A stretch of 64,000 nucleotides of DNA, from the NCBI GenBank assembly GCA_022266195.1, contig WHVY01000004.1, positions 7,395,501 to 7,459,500 of the forward strand, in the 5' to 3' direction. Shown here piece by piece: positions 45,790-56,800 of the stretch. A program made the position numbers and the translations under genes. Source of the stretch: Tetranychus cinnabarinus (taxonomy: Eukaryota > Arthropoda > Arachnida > Trombidiformes > Tetranychidae). Numbering within the stretch: position 1 is the first letter of the stretch; every line of letters begins with the position of its first letter. Below the pieces are notes generated by a model. That model was given only the letters and a program-made list of their open reading frames with translations. It did not search any database and was not told the DNA's origin.

Positions 45790-47577
45790 ATGGGAGATAC
45801 AACTGAAGAAAAACCAGTCAATGAATCTGGAGTAAGTAGATATTGAAAGCTTTTCTTTTTCTTGAGTATGGTTTATGCTAACCATTTTTCTTCCATCGAT
45901 ATCATTTAACCATACTCTAAGTACTCTTCATACTTTATAATTGTTTGTATTCTAATGTCTTTTTTATCATTTTCTCAGTCTTTACTAGATCCTGAGGAAG
46001 AAAAAAAGAGAAAACAAAAAGAGAAAAAAGATCGACAGAGAGCATTGATGTCGATTGATCTTCTGAAGCAACAAGGTGCTATCATTGTTGGTAAAGAACC
46101 TGGAGCTAAAGTTGACAAGGATAGAGCCTACAGAAGGAATCGAGCAGCTCAGAAAGCTGCTGCTGGTGGCTCTGGTGATAATGGTCAAACTGAAACATCG
46201 AACGGAGAAACTAAAGAAAAAATTGATGAAATTCCCGAAGGAGAAATAGAAATTGAATCTAGTGATGAATCTAGTGATGAAGAGATAGAAAATTGGGAAG
46301 ATTTAACAGAGGAGTCCAGCGCAGCCGATAAAGAGAAGAAGGAAAAGGAATTGAATAAAGTAAATAATAAACTGTCTAAAGAAACCAAGGAGCCATTGAA
46401 ACCGGTTGAAAACAAAGTGAATGATATTTCCAATAAATCTGGTACAACTTTAACTTCAAAAGGTGGTGAACCAGATAAAACGATAGAACAACCGCCTTCA
46501 TTGAGGTCTCCTGTTATTTGTGTTTTGGGACACGTAGATACAGGAAAGACTAAGATTTTGGATTATATACGGAAAACACATGTCCAGGACAATGAAGCTG
46601 GTGGTATTACTCAGCAAATTGGTGCTACCTTTGTGCCTCCATCAGCTATTCACGACCAATGTAAAATAGTTAAAGACGTAACTGAGCTTAAACTGCCTGG
46701 ACTTTTAATTATCGATACTCCAGGTCACGAGTCATTCACAAATCTACGTTCTAGAGGTAGTTCATTGTGTGATATAGCTATCTTGGTTGTTGACATTATG
46801 CACGGCTTAGAAGCACAAACAATTGAATCAATTAATCTTTTAAAATCTCGTAAAACACCATTTATCATCGCTCTGAATAAGATTGATCGATTGTATGGTT
46901 GGAAAAGCAATCCACGTAAAGATGTTGAAGAACTGATCAAGTCTCAAGCTTCTCATACACGAGCTGAATTTGAGCAACGAGCTACAAAAGATGTTATTCT
47001 TGCTATGAATGAAAATGAATTGAATGCTGCGTTGTATTACAATAATCCTGATCCAAAAACCTATGTTTCTATGGTCCCTACCTCAGCTCATTCAGGGGAT
47101 GGAATGGGTAACTTGATAAACTTAATAGTGTTCTATTGCCAGGAGCGATTAAAGAAAAGACTGCAATTTGACCCAGATAAACTTCAAGCAACCGTTCTGG
47201 AAGCAGATGAAAAAATAAAAAAAGATGCTCATGCCGCTGGTGCTGCTGCTGTCAAGAAAGGTCCTGGTGCTAAACAATTAGCACTTATTAAAGAACAATT
47301 AAAGAAGAAGCAAAAAGAGGAGGAGAGATTGAAAAAAGAGGAAGAAGAAAGAGTTCACAGGGAAGAAGAAGCTGAGAGAGAAAGATTGGAAAAACTTCGA
47401 AAAGAAAAAGAGAAAAAAGAAAAAAAACAAAAGGAAAAAGAAAGAAACAAAAGACTGATAAAGGAAATCAAAAGATTTTTTATATTACATTCAAGATTCT
47501 TGCAAATTGATGCCAGCAAATTCGAAAGACTCGAAATGTCGATGCAATTTGCCCATATTTATGTTAAAAATGTCTGA
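45790..47577 (+). CDS. Rearranged eIF5B-like GTPase copy (N-terminal block moved, domains II-IV absent)
   Basis: Exons 45790-45831 and 45979-47577 (GGA|GTAAGT, TTCTCAG|TCTTT) give 546 residues. Residues 1-422 match the complete eIF5B at 49895, but the Lys/Glu-rich block that should follow KRKQKEK is absent there, and residues 423 to about 515 (ADEKIKKDAHAAGAAAVKKG onward, ending KEKERNKRL) are that block placed after the G domain. The GTPase motifs are intact: GHVDTGKT (G1, from about residue 198), DTPGHES and NKIDRLYGW. Sequence stops matching at ATVLE, exactly before domain II. The last ~25 residues (LQIDASKFERLEMSMQFAHI...) are translated from the first unit of the adjacent satellite array. 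Domains II-IV, which contact the ribosome and initiator tRNA, are missing, so it cannot be a normal eIF5B. It is an expressed regulator, a decoy, or a pseudogene with an open frame. Confidence 0.85.
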
Positions 47578-48985
47578 ATATTTGTCATTTTGTAATTTGT
47601 TAAATTATAACAGTAAATTCAAAAGAATCGAAATGTCTATTCAATCGCCGATATTTATGTTAAAAATGTTACAATGGTTACCATGTTAAAATTTGTTATT
47701 AAATTTTGCCAGTAACTTCGAAAGAATCGAAATGTCTATTCAATTTTCTTATATTTATGTTAAAAATGTCTGAATATTTAGCATTTTGTAATTTGTTGCA
47801 TTATAACAGTAAATTCGAAAGACTCGAACTGTACATTTAATTTGACGATATTTATGTTAAAAATGTCTGAATATTTGTCATTTTGTAATTTGTTAAATTA
47901 TAAGAGTACATTCGAAAGACTCGAACTGTACATTCAATTCGACTATATTTATGTTAAAAATGTCTGAATATTTAGCATTTTGTAATTTGTTGCATTATAA
48001 CAGTAAATTCGAAAGACTCGAACTGTACATTTAATTCGACTATATTTATGTTAAAAATGTCTGAATATTTGTCATTTTGTAATTTGTTAAATTATAAGAG
48101 TACATTCAATTTTCTTATATTTATGTTAAAAATGTACAATGTTTACCATGTTAAAATTTGTTATTAAATTGTGCCATTAGCTTCGAAAGAATCGAAATGT
48201 CTATTCAATCGCCGATATTTATGTTAAAAATGTTCCAATAATTACCATTTTAAAATTTATTGTTAAATTTTGCTAGTAACTTCTAAAGAATCCAAACGTC
48301 CATTCAATTTGCCTATATTTATGTTAAATATGTTACAATGTTAACCATGTTAAAATTTGTTATTAAATTGTGCCAGTAACTTCGAAAGAATCGAAATGTC
48401 TATTCAATTTTCTTATATTTATGTTAAAAATGTCTGAATATTTAGCATTTTGTAATTTGTTGCAGTATAACAGTAAATTCGAAAGACTCGAACTGTACAT
48501 TTAATTTGACGATATTTATGTTAAAAATGTCTGAATATTTGTCATTTTGTAATTTGTTAAATTATAAGAGTACATTCGAAAGACTCGAACTGTACATTCA
48601 ATTCGACTATATTTATGTTAAAAATGTCTGAATATTTAGCATTTTGTAATTTGTTGCATTATAACAGTAAATTCGAAAGACTCGAACTGTACATTTAATT
48701 CGACTATATTTATGTTAAAAATGTCTGAATATTTGTCATTTTGTAATTTGTTAAATTATAAGAGTACATTCAATTTTCTTATATTTATGTTAAAAATGTA
48801 CAATGTTTACCATGTTAAAATTTGTTATTAAATTGTGCCAGTAGCTTCGAAAGAATCGAAATGTCTATTCAATCGCCGATATTTATGTTTAAAATGTTCC
48901 AATGTTCACGATTTTAAAATTTGTTATTAATTCATATCAGTAACTTCGAAAGTATCGAAATATCCATTCAATTTTATAAATTAAT
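47500..48985 (+). repeat. 97-99-bp satellite array with ~664-bp higher-order period
   Basis: About fifteen tandem monomers. Each contains TTCGAAAGA(A/C)TCGAA, then TATTTATGTTAAAAATGT, and then TTTGTAATTTGTTA or TTAAAATTTGTTATTAAA. TTCGAA starts at 47521, 47717, 47814, 47911, 48008 and so on give spacings of 97-99 bp. The block from about 47717 recurs from 48381, so seven monomers (one shortened) form a 664-bp higher-order unit. The array begins inside the last exon of the rearranged eIF5B copy, and its first unit encodes that protein's C-terminal tail. Confidence 0.9.
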
Positions 48986-49114
48986 ATCAAATATTTAAGT
49001 TATTAGCTGACTTTTATGCCGTTAAGTGGCACACTTCAAACTTTACTCTGCTATTCTGGGATAAAATATATTAAATATAATGAGTAAATACTAATGAATC
49101 TGAACTGATTTATT

Positions 49115-49680
49115 TAATGGTTTGTGTTTGATTTCATCATTAACTTTAACTCAGGTCTAAAATAGGGTATCATTAGTACACCAATGCTATAAATTTTTAT
49201 TGTAGGCTCTTAAATAATTTAATATTTCAATATATTATAGTCCATAATGAAATCTATTTGGCCACAGAATGATGATGATAAGTGATGCCTATTCGACTTA
49301 TTGAGGTTAAGAAGTTTATTAAAATTGTCAATATCAAGAAAACTATTGATAGATAAAAAAATATTCATCGCATGATTTGTGCAAAAAAATTCAGACCTTT
49401 ATCTCGCGGTCACAAAAATCGGTCGATTTGATTTAGTCATGGGCGATATCCATTGTTTACGATATCGATATCAAGATTTGCCCAAAATATCGATAATTGT
49501 CGATATTTTTATCGAAATTAACATTGTTTCCAATGGGCGCACAAAATACCGATAAATATCGATAATTATCATCGATAACGATATTATCGCACATCTCTAG
49601 TTTGATTGAAAACCGAACGCATGAGTTTATTCAGAAAATATAAATTTTATTTCCAAAATTTCCTCAAGTCTCCTCTTTGA
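49115..49680. repeat. Partial copy of the inverted-repeat family, split by a nested element
   Basis: Matches 40845 to about 41240: GTACACCAATGCTATAA, ATTGTAGG and TATAG(T/C)CCATAATGAAATCT, then ATCGGTC. The copy resumes after the nested insertion at 49434-49600 with TTTGATTGAAAACCG. This shows the family had spread before that insertion. A short direct repeat (GCTGACTTTTAT...AGTGGCACAC) at 49007 and 49686 brackets this copy. Confidence 0.7.
49434..49600. mobile_element. 167-bp MITE, hAT-like, with target-site duplication
   Basis: Insertion starting TAGTCATGGGCGATATC and ending GATATTATCGCACATCTCTAG; the ends are imperfect inverted repeats of the form TAGnnATGnGCGATA. The interior is full of CGATA/TATCG palindromic strings. 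It is flanked by TTTGATT on both sides (49427-49433 and 49601-49607). Another repeat copy at 41176-41190 has this site once and uninterrupted (GTTTGATTGG), which confirms the insertion. A 7-8 bp duplication fits the hAT superfamily. Confidence 0.8.
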
Positions 49681-49689
49681 ATTCAGCTG

Positions 49690-49894
49690 ACTTTTATTCC
49701 ATCTAGTGGCACACTACTAAAGCTTTAGAAGATTAAAGCTGCATGTGTGTTCATTTTTCATTACTTATCCATGTTGTTTGTTAGGTTGTTTTGTCATCGT
49801 ATATTAGCTTAATTTCAATTAATTTATTTTTTTCTCTTCTTCTTTTTTTATAACTGATAATCAGTTTAATTGTGTTTGTTTAATTTCTGGTACT
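49690..49894 (+). promoter_or_regulatory. Duplicated 5' flank of eIF5B
   Basis: Shares long strings with the 5' flank of the rearranged copy at 45577-45789 and lies directly before the ATG of the complete gene. It probably holds the promoter and 5'UTR. No TATA box is obvious. Confidence 0.55.
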
Positions 49895-52809
49895 ATGGGA
49901 GATACAACTGAAGAAAAACCAGTCAATGAATCTGGAGTAAGTAGATGTTGAAAGATTTTCTTTTTCTTGCGTATGGCTTAAGCTAACCATTTTTCCTTCA
50001 TCGTCATCATTTAACCATACTCTAAGTACTCTTCATACTTTGTTATTGTTTGTATTCTAATGTTTTTTTCTTTATCATTTTCTTAGGCTTTATTAGATCC
50101 TGAGGAAGAAAGAAAGAGAAAACAAAAAGAGAAAGATGCAAAGAAGAAGGCCAAAAAGAAGGAAAAAGCAGCTGATGAAAAAGCAAAAAAAGATGCTCCT
50201 GCCACTGGTGCTGCTGCTGTCAAGAAAGGTCCTGGTGCTAAACAATTAGCACTTATTAAAGAACAATTAAAGAAGAAGCAAGAAGAGGAGGAGAGATTGA
50301 AAAAAGAGGAAGAAGAAAGGATTCGCAGGGAAGAAGAAGCTGAGAGAGAAAGATTGGAAAAACTTCGAAAAGAAAAAGAGAAAAAAGAAAAGAAGAAACA
50401 AAAGGAAAAAGAAAGAAAAGAAAGACTCAAAAAGGAAGGTAAATTACTTACTGATAAACAGAAAAAAGATCGACAGAGAGCATTGATGTCGATTGAGCTT
50501 CTGAAGCAACAAGGTGCTATCATTGTTGGTAAAGAACCTGGAGCTAAAGTTGACAAGGATAGAGCCTACAGAAGGAATCGAGCAGCTCAGAAAGCTGCTG
50601 CTGGTGGCGCTGGTGATAATGGTCAAACTGAAACATCGAACGGAGAAACTAAAGAAAAAATTGATGAAATTCCCGAAGGAGAAATAGAAATTGAATCTAG
50701 TGATGAATCTAGTGATGAAGAGATAGAAAATTGGGAAGATTTAACAGAGGAGTCCAGCGCAGCCGATAAAGAGAAGAAGGAAAAGGAATTGAATAAAGTA
50801 AATAATAAACTGTCTAAAGAAACCAAGGAGCCATTGAAACCGGTTGAAAACAAAGTGAATGATATTTCCAATAAATCTGGTACAACTTTAACTTCAAAAG
50901 GTGGTGAACCAGATAAAACGATAGAACAACCGCCTTCATTGAGGTCTCCTGTTATTTGTGTTTTGGGACACGTAGATACAGGAAAGACTAAGATTTTGGA
51001 TTATATACGGAAAACACATGTCCAGGACAATGAAGCTGGTGGTATTACTCAGCAAATTGGTGCTACCTTTGTGCCTCCATCAGCTATTCACGACCAATGT
51101 AAAATAGTTAAAGACGTAACTGAGCTTAAACTGCCTGGACTTTTAATTATCGATACTCCAGGTCACGAGTCATTCACAAATCTACGTTCTAGAGGTAGTT
51201 CATTGTGTGATATAGCTATCTTGGTTGTTGACATTATGCACGGCTTAGAAGCACAAACAATTGAATCAATTAATCTTTTAAAATCTCGTAAAACACCATT
51301 TATCATCGCTCTGAATAAGATTGATCGATTGTATGGTTGGAAAAGCAATCCACGTAAAGATGTTGAAGAACTGATCAAGTCTCAAGCTTCTCATACACGA
51401 GCTGAATTTGAGCAACGAGCTACAAAAGATGTTATTCTTGCTATGAATGAAAATGAATTGAATGCTGCGTTGTATTACAATAATCCTGATCCAAAAACCT
51501 ATGTTTCTATGGTCCCTACCTCAGCTCATTCAGGGGATGGAATGGGTAACTTGATAAACTTAATAGTGTTCTATTGCCAGGAGCGATTAAAGAAAAGACT
51601 GCAATTTGACCCAGATAAACTTCAAGCAACCGTTCTGGAAGTTAAAGCATTACCGGGCTTAGGAACCACTATTGATGTTGTCCTAGTTAATGGTAAACTT
51701 CGGGAAGGAGATAAAATCGTTATGGCAGGGCACGATGGACCTTTTGATACTTCAATTAGATCTATTTTAGTCCCTCAACCATTGAGAGAGTTACGTGTTA
51801 AATGTCCTTTCCAAGAATTGAAGCAAGTCTACGGTTCAATGGGTATTAAATTAACTGGACATGATTTAGACAAAACCATAGCTGGTTTAGAATTACATGT
51901 CGCCAAAAATGATAAAGAATTAGCTGAATTAAAAGAATTAACATGGAAACGTTTCGGTGAAGCAATGAAGTCAATAAAATGTGTCGATAAAGGTGTTTAC
52001 GTTCAAGCATCCACCTTAGGATCCTTAGAAGCTCTTTTACAATTTTTAAAAGATTCTAAAATTCCCTATTCTGGTGTTAGAATCGGTCCTGTTGTCAAAA
52101 AAGATGTTATGAAAGCTTCCGTTATGCTGGAAATTGCTCCAGATTATGCTGTGATCTTAGCCTTTGATGTTAAAGTGGAAAGAGATGCTCAAGAGTTGGC
52201 AGATCAATTGGGGGTGAGAATATTTACTGCAGAAATTATTTACCATCTGTTTGATAAATTCACTGCCTACCGAGATGATTTGAAAAAGAAGAGAAAAGAA
52301 CAGTACAAAAACGTTGCTGTTTTCCCCTGTAAACTGAGAATTCTTCCCCAATTCATTTTCAATGCTCGTGACCCAATCGTATTAGGAGTTTCTGTCGAAG
52401 ATGGATTATTAGTCCCAGGAGTTACATTAGCAGTACCCAGCAAAGGTAATGAAGACTTTATTTAATTTATTCAAGTTTTTATTTAAATTTTGTTTAAAAT
52501 TCATTTTAACAATTTTCTTTCTTTTTACTTGATTCAGAGAATCTTGAAATAGGTCAGGTAACAAGTATTGAGCTAAACCATAAAAATGTTGATAACGCTC
52601 GCAGAGGAGCAGAAGTTTGTATAAAAATTGAACACGTCGGAGGTGATGCACCTAAACTTTATGGACGCCACTTTGATTATAACGATATGTTGGTGTCTAG
52701 AATAACTCGAGAATCGATAGACGTTGTTAAAGAGTATTTCAGAGATGAGCTACAAAAAAGTGACTGGCAATTAATGATCGAATTGAAAAAGACTTTCGAA
52801 ATCATTTAA
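49895..52809 (+). CDS. eIF5B: Eukaryotic translation initiation factor 5B, complete
   Basis: Ribosome-dependent GTPase that joins the 60S subunit to the initiation complex after start-codon recognition. Exons 49895-49936, 50087-52445 and 52538-52809 (GGA|GTAAGT, TTTCTTAG|GCTT, CAAAG|GTAATG, GATTCAG|AGAA) give 890 residues. A Lys/Glu-rich N-terminal region (to about residue 145) precedes an acidic stretch (ESSDESSDEEIENWEDL). The GTPase domain has GHVDTGKT (308-315), DTPGHES (370-376, with the catalytic His) and NKID (424-427). Domain II starts at VKALPGLGTTIDVVLVNGKL, then domain III with GVYVQASTLGSLEALLQFL and domain IV ending LMIELKKTFEII. It is shorter than human eIF5B (about 1220), the difference being in the poorly conserved N-terminus. 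This is the working gene; the rearranged copy lies 4.1 kb upstream in the same orientation. Confidence 0.95.
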
Positions 52810-54036
52810 ATGCATATATAGTTTGACCTCGTTTCGAAAATTGTGTGACAAATCAAATTGCCAAATTCATTGTTTGGTCAGTCTGGGATAAATTCATCGC
52901 TAAAAAATCCAACATCTGTTTCTTTATTGTCAATTCTTCTGCTCTCTTCCAGCTCAATCATTGTTTTCGCAAAAGTATTCAACACCGAAATTGGTTTTGA
53001 ATCGAGCTGTGATTATCGACTACTGTTAATGAGCATTACAATTATCTTTCTCTCCTTTAATTGTCTCTTTCTCTCTCCCTCTCTTTTATATCAACGCTCC
53101 TTGTCAAACGGGAGAGCAAAATATTTTTGACTAAATGAGTAAATACATGTTTCATCAGAGACCCTTTATTGTATTATTTTAAATGATTTCACTGCGTATT
53201 CCATCAGCGGAATTGAAGTAAATTCAAAATTTATGTATTGTGACGCTAGAGTGAACTTAATAGTTATGCGCTTATCAATTTTCGCAATTGATAAACAGTA
53301 CTTTCAAACTCTGCATCAAGAGAAACTAAATTGTATAAGAGTAATTCAAAATTCATTTTCGAAATTAAATTTTTTTATCATGTCTACACTTCGGTTTAAC
53401 TTTATTTCTTGAATTCTTATCATATGTATTCCGTTGACTAAAGATCCTGGATTAAGTCGGTATTAGAATTGGTTAACGTCCTATCTTTGTAAGAATGAGA
53501 TTAATTCAAACCTTGAAATCGATCTCACATTTATTAATAATAGACAATAAGATTAAAAATGACATTAATGTCAATAAAATCAAGTAAATGTGAATAAACA
53601 AACACAATAAACCCTTTCCTGGTGATAATGGTTTAATGTTAGTTTATTAATTTCGTACCTGTACGAAAATCATAACCAAACATTAATGATTAAATTAGAA
53701 ACTAATATTTTTTGTTTGCCGGATTATTTAATCAAATTACAGCTGAATGTCAATAATAAATGAAAGCAATCCAACAGAAGAAGCTAGAGAATGATCGAAT
53801 CTGAGTCAACTCGAAATCACAAACCTTTTTGTTTATGTCTTGGTTAGTTAATCTTCTGTAATCTCGCTTTAATCACAATCTTTACAATCAATAAGATTTT
53901 ATTCGATCAATTTCGCTTAGTAGTTATCAAATATGTCTTGTATTACCAATGATCGGATTTTCATTAACAATCCAATTTACTTGTGATTATCTGTCTTTGT
54001 TGACTTGATGTAAGTGAATTTACTGAATCGCCCGAA
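52810..54036. other. Spacer between eIF5B and the NHA antiporter
   Basis: 3'UTR and flank of eIF5B, then the 5' flank of the antiporter gene. A 90-codon frame at 52858-53130 opens with TTG and has no recognisable domain. A short palindrome TCGTACCTGTACGA lies near 53654. Nothing else was identified. Confidence 0.5.
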
Positions 54037-55536
54037 ATGAAAGCCAATGCAAATGGTTCACCGCATCAAAACCGGATAAGTGTGATTGGTTCACCGAGTA
54101 TCGATGACAGTATCAGTCAGAGTCCAGAGGAAGCTCCAACAATCGCAAAAAAATGTATATCTTTCATCACGGAATGGATAATTCGTGCTGCTCTTTGTGT
54201 TCTATGCTGGTCTTTATTATGGTCAATTTGTGGTCCAATTGCTTTGCCACCTCAAAGTCCAATATTTTCACTGTTAATCATTTGGATAACTGCTTATGCT
54301 TTGGGCCAATGTTGTCTTCCGTTCAGTTTACCACCACTTCTGGGAATGATGATTGCAGGAATAGTCCTTTCCAATATTCCAGGCAACGTTATTGTTCTCG
54401 ACTCAAAGATCTCAAGCTCATTGCGATCAATCGCATTAACAATTATACTTTTACGAGCTGGACTTGGTCTTGATCCAAAAATGATTAAATCTTTATCAGG
54501 TGTTTGTTTCCGATTAGCTTTCATTCCTTGTCTAGTTGAAGCAGTTGCCATTGCCATAACTACTCACTTAATAATTGGATTTCCATTTCAATGGGGACTT
54601 TTACTTGGTTTTGTGGTTGGTGCTGTTTCACCTGCAGTTGTAGTCCCAGCCATGATTGATCTTCAACAACAGGGATACGGAATTGAACAAGGAATTCCTT
54701 CTCTTGTCATAGCAAGTTCATCAGTAGATGATGTTTTAGCAATTACTGGATTTGACGTTGTACTTTCATTTGCCTTTGTTCGTCCTGATTCAAGTTTAGT
54801 TTGGAATCTTGTTAAAGGTCCTGGAGAAGCGTTGATAGGTCTAATCATGGGTACATTGACTGGTATCTTTCTGTGGTACTTTCCCAGATGTTCATGGAAA
54901 GATTTGGATTCCGAAGAGACATTTGATCAGTTCACAGCTAATTGCCAAAGATTTGCTCTAACTCTAACCATTGGTTTAGCGTCAGTGTTTATAACTAATT
55001 ACTTAGACATCGGAGGAATCGGACCTCTGGCTGCTTTGGTTGTGACTTTTGTAGCAGCTATTCGTTGGCGTCCTCTTAATATTGACTCTCAAATCGAAGA
55101 TGGTCTCAAAATTGCTTGGTTAATCTTCGAACCATTTTTATTTTCTCTAATAGGAGCAGAGATTAAATTTTCGCAACTTAAATTGGATTACCTTTTCCCT
55201 GTCACTCTTTGTTTGATCATATCACTGGGTTTTCGATGTTTAGCGTCATTTTTAGTGTTATTTGGTAGTGAATTGAATTTAAGAGAAAAATTTTTCATTG
55301 CAATCTCTTGGCTTCCAAAGGCAACTGTCCAAGCAGCTATTGGTCCTGTTGCTTTAGATTTGGCTCGATCTAGAGGTGATCAACAGGCCATCGAAAATGG
55401 TATTTTGGTATTAACAGTGGCCATACTTTCAATACTTTTAACGGCACCTATTGGTGCTGTTTTAATCAAACTATCTGCGCCTAAATTACTCAGAAAACCG
55501 GCTACCAAAAATACATTCGAGATGCAAGTTTCTTGA
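54037..55536 (+). CDS. Sodium/proton antiporter, SLC9B (NHA) type
   Basis: Cation/proton antiporter of the CPA2 NHA group (animal NHA1/NHA2, SLC9B). A single exon gives 499 residues from ATG 54037 (context GAAATGA). A soluble Ser-rich N-terminus (1-45) is followed by about twelve or more membrane segments. Family marks: LPPLLGMMIAGIVLSNIPG, LRAGLGLDPKMI, GAVSPAVVVPAMIDLQQQGYG, and the ion-binding pair in SSSVDDVLAITGF (D231, D232), which defines electrogenic NhaA/NHA-type exchangers. Later come GGIGPLAALVV, LIGAEIKFSQL and ISWLPKATVQAAIGPVALD. Length agrees with animal NHAs (about 500-540). By family knowledge it exchanges Na or Li for protons, for example in epithelia. No frameshift or missing motif was seen. 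Confidence 0.93.
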   Translation: MKANANGSPHQNRISVIGSPSIDDSISQSPEEAPTIAKKCISFITEWIIRAALCVLCWSLLWSICGPIALPPQSPIFSLLIIWITAYALGQCCLPFSLPPLLGMMIAGIVLSNIPGNVIVLDSKISSSLRSIALTIILLRAGLGLDPKMIKSLSGVCFRLAFIPCLVEAVAIAITTHLIIGFPFQWGLLLGFVVGAVSPAVVVPAMIDLQQQGYGIEQGIPSLVIASSSVDDVLAITGFDVVLSFAFVRPDSSLVWNLVKGPGEALIGLIMGTLTGIFLWYFPRCSWKDLDSEETFDQFTANCQRFALTLTIGLASVFITNYLDIGGIGPLAALVVTFVAAIRWRPLNIDSQIEDGLKIAWLIFEPFLFSLIGAEIKFSQLKLDYLFPVTLCLIISLGFRCLASFLVLFGSELNLREKFFIAISWLPKATVQAAIGPVALDLARSRGDQQAIENGILVLTVAILSILLTAPIGAVLIKLSAPKLLRKPATKNTFEMQVS

Positions 55537-55807
55537 ATATCGTTTCCAGAAATAAACTCCAACGACATTACATGCATAAAAAGTATTGTTGATATACCTC
55601 ATAATGGACAATTAACTTTGATAAATGGTAATTCGTCTAAAACACTGCAAGAAATGATTCGAGTTGAATTTGTTAAACTTTCATCATTTTCATAAATAAA
55701 TTATATTTTATAAGAGTCTAGTTTAACAAAAACAAAGACATAACGATGTAACTCCGAAGAGAGAATAGGATTGAAGCACAATAAATAATTATATTCTATC
55801 GACTTAT

Positions 55808-56800
55808 TTAAGAATTTTGTTTCGTTTCTTTGGCATCTTTTACTGCTACCATAGCATAATTATTAGCGGTACATTTTGACCAAGACCATCTTGACGACAA
55901 CGGGTTGTATATCATTCCTTGGATTGATCTAACTGTGAAATTATCTGAAAGAAATGATAAAATAAAATGTTAAATAAAGCACGAAAAACAATCAATACAA
56001 ATCCATGAGATCAAACAAAACAAAACTAAATTTAAAAAAGTGACCTAACATAAGCTATCAAATTAGTACTTACTGTGTTCGACAAGTTTCTGTAAGCTTG
56101 TCGGTGAGATGAAAAGTTCATATTGATGAGTTCCTTGAGGTATTAAACCAAGTACCTTTTCAGCGATTAAAATGTCAATAATGTATGCGGCAAGAGTCTG
56201 GTTAATTGTGGTAACGATTAAATTTCCTCCTGGCTTGATGAGTTTTTCACAACATTTAATAAATAAATCGAGATCTTGGACATGTTCCAATACTTCGGAT
56301 GCAACGACAGCATCAAATTGATTGTGATGGCTTTCATTGACAACAAAATCTTCAATAGAAGTCATTTTATAGTTTAAATTTTCACTTAAAGAAGATGAAA
56401 ACCAATCACGGTGTTCTTCCGCAGCTTGAATACTACTCTGACTAGGATCAATTCCTGTAACCGAGGCACCAAGCCGAGCAAGAGGTTCACAAAGTAAACC
56501 CCCGCCACAACCAACATCAATACAAGAATAACCATTAAGCGGCTTCGAAGAAGTCAATTTACGACCGCCAGTCAAAGTGTCACGAATTAAAGGTACACGC
56601 AGTTGATTAAGAGCTCGCAAGGGTTTCATACTAATACCAGACCACCAATCGAAACCAGCATTATTATAGAAAGACACTTCATCGGGCGATACAGTGGACA
56701 AATTGCGAACACCAACAGTCAAACTTTTATTGGTTTGATGTGAACTCAACAGCCGAGGCAACAAATTTGGCCTAACAGCAAAGCGCATTAAAATGACCAT
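55808..56800 (-). CDS. COQ3: COQ3, mitochondrial ubiquinone biosynthesis O-methyltransferase
   Basis: SAM-dependent O-methyltransferase acting at two steps of coenzyme Q synthesis on the matrix face of the inner membrane. Exons complement 56800-56074 and 55944-55808 (CACA|GTAAGT, CTTTCAG|ATAA; phase 1) give 287 residues. ATG 56800 is chosen because the frame upstream opens only with TTG; the resulting N-terminus MVILMRFAVRPNLLPRLLSS is a typical mitochondrial presequence. Then FYNNAGFDWWS, SAM motif I DVGCGGGLLCEPLARLG (from residue 95), TGIDPSQ, and ASEVLEHVQD with motif III LIKPGG. Exon 2 supplies the family ending GMIYNPLSSRWSWSKCTANNYAMVAVK, confirming the splice. A minus-strand AG in the leader could also be an acceptor for a 5'UTR intron. 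It is divergent from dysfusion, with about 650 bp between start codons. Confidence 0.92.

Noticed and set aside
50083..50556. 157-codon minus-strand Ser/Phe-rich ORF over eIF5B
   Set aside because: Mirror of the Lys/Glu-rich coding region (GAA/AAG codons read as TTC/CTT); a known artefact of such repeats.
52858..53130. 90-codon ORF with hydrophobic stretches after eIF5B
   Set aside because: Opens with TTG, is Ser/Leu-rich because of T/C-rich DNA, and has no signal peptide, homology or splice partners.
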